A DNA stretch of 64,000 nt from contig NZ_PHSU01000018.1 of the NCBI RefSeq assembly GCF_002814235.1, positions 62,001-126,000 of the forward strand, in the 5' to 3' direction. A program made the position numbers and the translations under genes. This document shows, one piece after another, positions 60,037-64,000 of the stretch. The notes beneath the pieces are model-generated. The model did no database searches and was not told the DNA's origin. It saw nothing but the letters and a program-made list of their open reading frames with translations. Numbering within the stretch: position 1 is the stretch's first letter; every line of letters begins with the position of its first letter. Source of the stretch: Pseudomonas sp. QS1027. GTDB lineage: Bacteria > Pseudomonadota > Gammaproteobacteria > Pseudomonadales > Pseudomonadaceae.

Positions 60037-61431
60037 ATGGATGATCACGGACGCACTCCTTCTTCCAACCAGCCAATCCTTTACGTGCTCGATACCAACG
60101 TACTGATCCACGATCCAAACGCCCTGCTCAATTTCGAAGAACACCATGTCGCCATCCCGATGACCGTGCTCGAGGAGCTCGACAAGCTCAAGGGCGGCCA
60201 TCACAGCGTCGCCGCCGAATGCCGGCAGGCGATCCGCCTGATCGACAAGACCCTGGGCGATGCCTGCCCCGAGGACGTCGAGCTGGGCGTCCCGATCCAG
60301 CGTGGCAAGAGCGGTCCCAAGGGCCTGCTGTCGATCCTGATGAGCAAGCGCAGCGAACCGAACCTGGTGCTGCCCGAACACCTCAACGACAACATCATCA
60401 TCAATCAGTTGATCGATCTGCATGCGCGGGACAAGGACCTGCGCCTGGTCCTGGTGACCAAGGACATCAACATGCGCCTCAAGGCGCGCGCCTGCGGGAT
60501 CGCGGCCGAGGACTACAGCACCGACCAGTTGGTCGACGACGTGTCCTTGCTGCCCAACGGTTATCACGACGTCAAAGGCTCGTTCTGGGATCGCGTCAGC
60601 AAGGTCGAGACCCGCCAGGACCATGGCCGCACCTGGCACCAGGTGCAACTGACCGACAATCTGCCGGCGGTGCACGTCAACGAATTCATCATCGATGAAC
60701 AGGGCTTTGTCGGTTGGGTCAAGGAGATCCGCGCCGATGTGCTGGTGATTCTCGATCTGCATCAGGAACCCCTGTTGCACCAGGAAGCCTGGGGCCTGAA
60801 ACCGCGTGACATCTACCAGAGCCTGGCGCTGTTCGCCTTGCTCGATCCGGACATCCACCTGGTCAACCTGACCGGTGCCGCCGGTTCAGGGAAAACCATC
60901 CTGGCCCTGGCCGCCGCCATCGAGCAGACCATGGTCAGCAAGCGCTATCGGCGCATTATCGCGACCCGTAGCGTGCAGGGCCTGGACCAGGAAATCGGCT
61001 TTCTGCCCGGCACCGAGGCGGAGAAGATGGAGCCTTGGCTGGGGGCGATCACCGACAACCTCGAAGCCTTGCACATGGATGACGAAAGCACCCATGGTAG
61101 CGTCGACTACATCCTCAGCAAGGTGCCGTTGCAGTTCAAATCCCTGAACTACATCCGCGGTCGCAGCTTCCAGCAGAGCCTGATCCTGATCGATGAGTGC
61201 CAGAACCTCACGCCGCACCAGATGAAAACCATCATCACCCGTGCCGGCGCCGGTTCCAAAGTGGTGTGCCTGGGCAACCTGGCACAGATCGACACCCCTT
61301 ACCTGTCCGCGACCAGCTCCGGGCTGACCTACCTGACCGAACGCTTCAAGGACTTCCCGAACGGCGTGCACATCACCCTGCAGGGCGTGCCGCGTTCGAT
61401 CCTGGCCGAATACGCCGAATCCCACCTGTAA
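60037..61431 (+). CDS. PhoH family protein with N-terminal PIN domain
   Basis: A 464-residue protein. The N-terminal PIN domain begins PILYVLDTNVLIHDPNALL, with conserved acidic residues expected of a Mg-dependent RNase, and includes LVTKDINMRLKA. The C-terminal PhoH ATPase has Walker A GAAGSGKT (280-287) and Walker B LILIDECQN. PIN-PhoH (PhoH2/YlaK-type) proteins couple RNA unwinding to RNA cleavage. The length is normal. A good intrinsic terminator follows. Confidence 0.93.
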   Translation: MDDHGRTPSSNQPILYVLDTNVLIHDPNALLNFEEHHVAIPMTVLEELDKLKGGHHSVAAECRQAIRLIDKTLGDACPEDVELGVPIQRGKSGPKGLLSILMSKRSEPNLVLPEHLNDNIIINQLIDLHARDKDLRLVLVTKDINMRLKARACGIAAEDYSTDQLVDDVSLLPNGYHDVKGSFWDRVSKVETRQDHGRTWHQVQLTDNLPAVHVNEFIIDEQGFVGWVKEIRADVLVILDLHQEPLLHQEAWGLKPRDIYQSLALFALLDPDIHLVNLTGAAGSGKTILALAAAIEQTMVSKRYRRIIATRSVQGLDQEIGFLPGTEAEKMEPWLGAITDNLEALHMDDESTHGSVDYILSKVPLQFKSLNYIRGRSFQQSLILIDECQNLTPHQMKTIITRAGAGSKVVCLGNLAQIDTPYLSATSSGLTYLTERFKDFPNGVHITLQGVPRSILAEYAESHL

Positions 61432-61447
61432 TCCCATCCACACCCAG

Positions 61448-61473
61448 GGGCGGCCAAGTGGCCGCCCTTTTTA
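61448..61473 (+). terminator. Intrinsic terminator after phoH-type gene
   Basis: GGGCGGCC-AAGT-GGCCGCCC followed by TTTTT. The 8-base perfect stem lies 17 bases after the stop. Confidence 0.85.
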
Positions 61474-61538
61474 TTAGCCCTGTCGCGCAAAGCTGACCCG
61501 CAGGTTTACAATCGACGCTCCTGATCAGGAGTATCGCT

Positions 61539-62012
61539 GTGCTGACTCATCTCGATTCCCAAGGTCGCGCCAATATGGTCGACGTCACCGACAAGGCCGT
61601 GACCTTCCGCGAGGCGGTGGCCCAGGCCCGTGTGCGCATGTTGCCCGAGACCCTGCAAATGATCGTCAGCGGCGGCCATCCCAAGGGCGATGTGTTCGCC
61701 GTGGCGCGGATCGCCGGTATCCAGGCGGCGAAGAAAACCTCCGAGCTGATTCCCCTCTGTCATCCGCTGATGCTCACCAGCGTCAAGGTCGAGCTGAGCG
61801 CCGACGGCGAGGATGCCGTGCGCATCGTCGCGCGCTGCAAGCTGTCCGGGCAGACCGGGGTGGAGATGGAAGCGCTGACCGCGGCGAGTGTCGCGGCGCT
61901 GACGATCTATGACATGTGCAAGGCGGTGGACCGCGGCATGATCATCGAAAACGTCTGCCTGCTGGAAAAGCTCGGCGGCAAGAGCGGGCACTACCTGGCG
62001 GATGCGCCATGA
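61539..62012 (+). CDS. moaC: Cyclic pyranopterin monophosphate synthase MoaC
   Basis: A 157-residue protein starting at a GTG (61539), seven bases after AGGAG. Family motifs include DVTDKAVTFREAVA, KKTSELIPLCHPL and EALTAASVAALTIYDMCKAVD. It makes cyclic pyranopterin monophosphate, the first stable intermediate of molybdenum cofactor synthesis, with MoaA encoded elsewhere. It is the first gene of a moaC-moaD-moaE operon and overlaps moaD by four bases. Confidence 0.96.
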   Translation: MLTHLDSQGRANMVDVTDKAVTFREAVAQARVRMLPETLQMIVSGGHPKGDVFAVARIAGIQAAKKTSELIPLCHPLMLTSVKVELSADGEDAVRIVARCKLSGQTGVEMEALTAASVAALTIYDMCKAVDRGMIIENVCLLEKLGGKSGHYLADAP

Positions 62013-62251
62013 AGATCGTGGTGAAGTTCTTTGCCCGTTACCGCGAAGTGCTCGGGGTGGATGAGTTGACGGTGGAGGGGGATTTCGCCAGCGTTGATGA
62101 TGTGCGCCGGTTCCTGCTGTTGCGCGAGGGCACGCAGGTCCTTGGCGAACAGAACCTGATGTGCGCGCGCAATGAAGACCTGTGCTCCCTTGCCGAGCCG
62201 TTGGTCGATGGCGACGAAGTGGCGTTTTTCCCCACGGTGACCGGAGGCTGA
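62009..62251 (+). CDS. moaD: Molybdopterin synthase small subunit MoaD
   Basis: An 80-residue ubiquitin-like protein. The ATG at 62009 overlaps the moaC stop (ATGA). It ends in the required Gly-Gly (FFPTVTGG), which is adenylated and thiocarboxylated to carry sulfur. Also typical are MKIVVKFFARYRE and GDEVAFFP. It pairs with MoaE, encoded one base further on. Confidence 0.95.
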   Translation: MKIVVKFFARYREVLGVDELTVEGDFASVDDVRRFLLLREGTQVLGEQNLMCARNEDLCSLAEPLVDGDEVAFFPTVTGG

Positions 62252-62252
62252 G

Positions 62253-62702
62253 ATGGCGATTCGCGTGCAGGCGCAAGCGTTCGATCCGGGGGCTGAGGTG
62301 AATGCCTTGCATGCCGCCAACCTGGGAATCGGTGCGGTGGTGAGTTTTGTCGGCTACGTGCGCGATTTCAACGACGGGCGTGACGTGATGGGGATGTTCC
62401 TCGAGCATTATCCGGGGATGACCGAAAGGGCCCTGGGCAAGATCGTCGCGCAAGCCCATGAGCGCTGGCCGTTGCTCGGGCTGGAAGTGCTGCATCGGGT
62501 CGGTGCCCTGGAACCGGGTGAGCCGATCGTCTTTGTCGGGGTGACCAGTGCCCATCGTCAGGCGGCGTTCGATGCCTGCAATTTCGTCATGGACTACCTG
62601 AAAACCCAGGCACCGTTCTGGAAAAAGGAAAACACCGCCGACGGCCCGCGCTGGGTCGAGGGTCGCGCCAGCGATCATGCGGCGGCGGAACGCTGGAAGT
62701 AG
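62253..62702 (+). CDS. moaE: Molybdopterin synthase large subunit MoaE
   Basis: A 149-residue protein. Motifs include GAVVSFVGYVRDFNDG, LEHYPGMTERAL, HRVGALEPGEPIVFVGVTSAHR and the catalytic lysine region APFWKKE. It inserts sulfur from MoaD into cyclic pyranopterin monophosphate to make molybdopterin. It is the last gene of the moaCDE operon. Confidence 0.96.
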   Translation: MAIRVQAQAFDPGAEVNALHAANLGIGAVVSFVGYVRDFNDGRDVMGMFLEHYPGMTERALGKIVAQAHERWPLLGLEVLHRVGALEPGEPIVFVGVTSAHRQAAFDACNFVMDYLKTQAPFWKKENTADGPRWVEGRASDHAAAERWK

Positions 62703-62770
62703 CGGCTCACCCTCCAACATTCATCTGTGCATGGCTTTCTGGCAGAGTGCACGCATTTGCTCGTTGACGA

Positions 62771-62809
62771 TTTGTACTTATAAGTCCACGATGGACTAAT
62801 AAGTACAAA
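62771..62809. promoter_or_regulatory. Long palindrome upstream of the ABC binding-protein gene
   Basis: Arms of 18 bases, TTTGTACTTATAAGTCCA and TGGACTAATAAGTACAAA, are separated by CGA and differ from perfect symmetry by one base. Each arm contains an ACTTATAAGT-like inner palindrome. It lies 67 bases before the start codon. It looks like an operator for a dimeric or tetrameric repressor, for example of GntR type, but the regulator is not known. Confidence 0.55.
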
Positions 62810-62876
62810 ATAGCGCTATCGTCTTCCTTCTACTGTCTTGCCACCACACCTCAAATAAAAGAGCGGGAGTTCCAGC

Positions 62877-63653
62877 ATGAAGAAGTTCACCCTGATCGGC
62901 GGCCTGGCATTGGGCCTGCTGGCCAGCAGCACCGCGTTTGCCGCCGAGCCGACCTTGCGTATCGGCATCGAGGCGGCTTACCCGCCCTTCGCCTCGAAGA
63001 CCGCCGAAGGCACCATCGTCGGTTTCGACTACGACATCGGCAATGCCCTGTGCGCGCAGATGAAGGTCAAGTGCGAGTGGATCGAAGGCGAGTTCGACGG
63101 CCTGATCCCGGCCTTGAAGGTCAAGAAAATCGACGCCGCGCTATCGTCCATGACCATCACTGACGAGCGCAAGAAGTCAGTGGATTTCACCCACAAGTAC
63201 TACTTCACCTCCTCGCGTCTGGTGATGAAGAAGGGCGCGGTGGTGGATGACCAATATGCCAGCCTGAAAGGCAAGACCATCGGTGTGCAGCGTTCCACCA
63301 CCACCGACCGTTACGCCACGGAAGTCTTCGAGCCATTGGGCATCAAGGTGATGCGCTACAGCAACAACGAGGAGATCTACATGGACCTGGCGTCCGGGCG
63401 CCTGGACGCGATCTTTGCCGACACCATCCCGCTGGACGATTTCCTCTCCATGCCGCGCGGCGCCGGTTACGCCTTTGTCGGGCCGGAGCTGAAGGATCCG
63501 AAGTACGTGGGCGAGGGCGCCGGGATCGCAGTGCGCAAAGGTAACACCGAGCTGGTGAGCAAGCTGAACAAGGCCATCGACGGGCTGCGCGCCAGCGGCG
63601 AGTACCAGAAGATCGAGGGCAAGTACTTCAAGACGGATATCTACGGCGACTGA
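62877..63653 (+). CDS. Periplasmic amino-acid-binding protein of an ABC transporter (lysine/arginine/ornithine type)
   Basis: A 258-residue SBP family 3 protein. A signal peptide (LALGLLASSTAFAAEP) is followed by LRIGIEAAYPPFASKT, GFDYDIGNALCAQMKV and EGEFDGLIPALKVKKIDA, the usual start of HisJ/ArgT proteins. Two cysteines (CAQMKVKCEW) match the disulfide of this group. SMTITDERKKSVDFTHKYY and GKTIGVQRSTTTDRYA are ligand-loop regions. It probably binds a basic amino acid or a close derivative. No permease or ATPase gene follows within the window. Confidence 0.92.
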   Translation: MKKFTLIGGLALGLLASSTAFAAEPTLRIGIEAAYPPFASKTAEGTIVGFDYDIGNALCAQMKVKCEWIEGEFDGLIPALKVKKIDAALSSMTITDERKKSVDFTHKYYFTSSRLVMKKGAVVDDQYASLKGKTIGVQRSTTTDRYATEVFEPLGIKVMRYSNNEEIYMDLASGRLDAIFADTIPLDDFLSMPRGAGYAFVGPELKDPKYVGEGAGIAVRKGNTELVSKLNKAIDGLRASGEYQKIEGKYFKTDIYGD

Positions 63654-63665
63654 TTGACCGGCATG

Positions 63666-63690
63666 CCGGATCTGCTCCTTGCAGATCCGG
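63666..63690 (+). terminator. Hairpin terminator after the binding-protein gene
   Basis: CCGGATCTGC-TCCTT-GCAGATCCGG, a 10-base perfect stem followed by TGTTTGT. It lies 12 bases after the stop and before the convergent regulator gene. Confidence 0.65.
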
Positions 63691-63699
63691 TGTTTGTCC

Positions 63700-64000
63700 T
63701 CAAACCTCCGCCTTCAATTCCTTCAGGTGCTTGTACACCGTCGCCCGCCCCATATTCAGCACATTGGCCACATAGTTGGCCGCGCTCTTGCCCTTGAACG
63801 CGCCCTCGGCGTGCAACGCCAGCACCAGTTCGCGCTTGTGGTCGCGGCTCAGCAGGTTCAGCCCCAGCTGGCGCTGACGCAGCCAGCTGTGCAGGAAGGT
63901 GTTGATCCGCTCCTGCCAGTCATCGCGAAACAGTGCGTCGGGCTGCGGGATCAGTTTGTTCGGTGAGAGGAACAGGTCCAGCGCCGCCCTGGCGCTTTCG
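63700..64000 (-). CDS. Helix-turn-helix transcriptional regulator (DauR/YheO type), start outside the window
   Basis: The frame is open to the window edge; the last 99 residues are visible. The C-terminal helix-turn-helix reads GAFKGKSAANYVANVLNMGR followed by ATVYKHLKEL, as in the HTH_22 domain of YheO/DauR-like regulators. The sensing domain lies beyond the window. DauR controls D-arginine use in P. aeruginosa. The convergent basic-amino-acid binding protein next door makes a similar role plausible, but this is inference. Confidence 0.78.
   Translation of the reverse strand, partial: ESARAALDLFLSPNKLIPQPDALFRDDWQERINTFLHSWLRQRQLGLNLLSRDHKRELVLALHAEGAFKGKSAANYVANVLNMGRATVYKHLKELKAEV

Overview
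The window is a piece of a Pseudomonas chromosome, most likely from the P. fluorescens group. The evidence is a GC-rich, densely coding background, a complete alginate operon in the Pseudomonas order, Pseudomonas-type REP/REPIN repeats (TGTAGGAGC... family) and three DUF6124-type small proteins. No rRNA, tRNA, CRISPR array, prophage or intact insertion sequence was seen.

Positions 1-7011 hold accessory and housekeeping genes: the end of an aromatic-acid-type efflux operon (FUSC permease, DUF1656, HlyD adaptor), a DUF6124 gene, a RES/Xre toxin-antitoxin pair, a possible pore-forming effector with a small membrane partner, a short-chain dehydrogenase and a thioredoxin-like protein.

Positions 7326-38118 form a large Tc (toxin complex) island. 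A main operon encodes TcB (7403), a TcA split into two proteins (12739 and 17679) and a first TcC (22438). Downstream lie three further tcC genes (26269, 32309, 35272) and a short 5' remnant of another (30361). The four TcC proteins share an almost constant RHS shell of about 665 residues, followed by unrelated C-terminal warheads. These are a Stv-like domain, a domain resembling phosphodiester glycosidases (NAGPA/DUF2233), a HYD1-type ADP-ribosyltransferase, and an M35-type (aspzincin) metallopeptidase. TcB and the first TcA half both carry C-terminal arrays of bacterial Ig-like repeats. A palindrome CTGTCA-N4-TGACAG precedes tcB, each free-standing tcC and the tcC remnant, which suggests one shared regulator. 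DUF6124 genes with a multi-stem leader RNA were duplicated along with the tcC units.

Positions 38208-54803 hold the complete alginate operon on the minus strand: algD-alg8-alg44-algK-algE-algG-algX-algL-algI-algJ-algF-algA. It covers precursor synthesis (AlgA, AlgD), c-di-GMP-controlled polymerisation (Alg8, Alg44), periplasmic modification and transit (AlgK, AlgG, AlgX, AlgL, AlgI, AlgJ, AlgF) and outer-membrane export (AlgE). A good AlgU-type promoter lies about 470 bp upstream of algD, and an intrinsic terminator follows algA. Three REPINs interrupt the operon.

Positions 55812-64000 are core chromosome: yaaA, a polysaccharide-deacetylase-like protein with a degenerate active site, a TAP-type alpha/beta hydrolase, phoH, moaC-moaD-moaE, an amino-acid ABC transporter binding protein behind a long palindrome, and the end of a helix-turn-helix regulator cut by the window edge.
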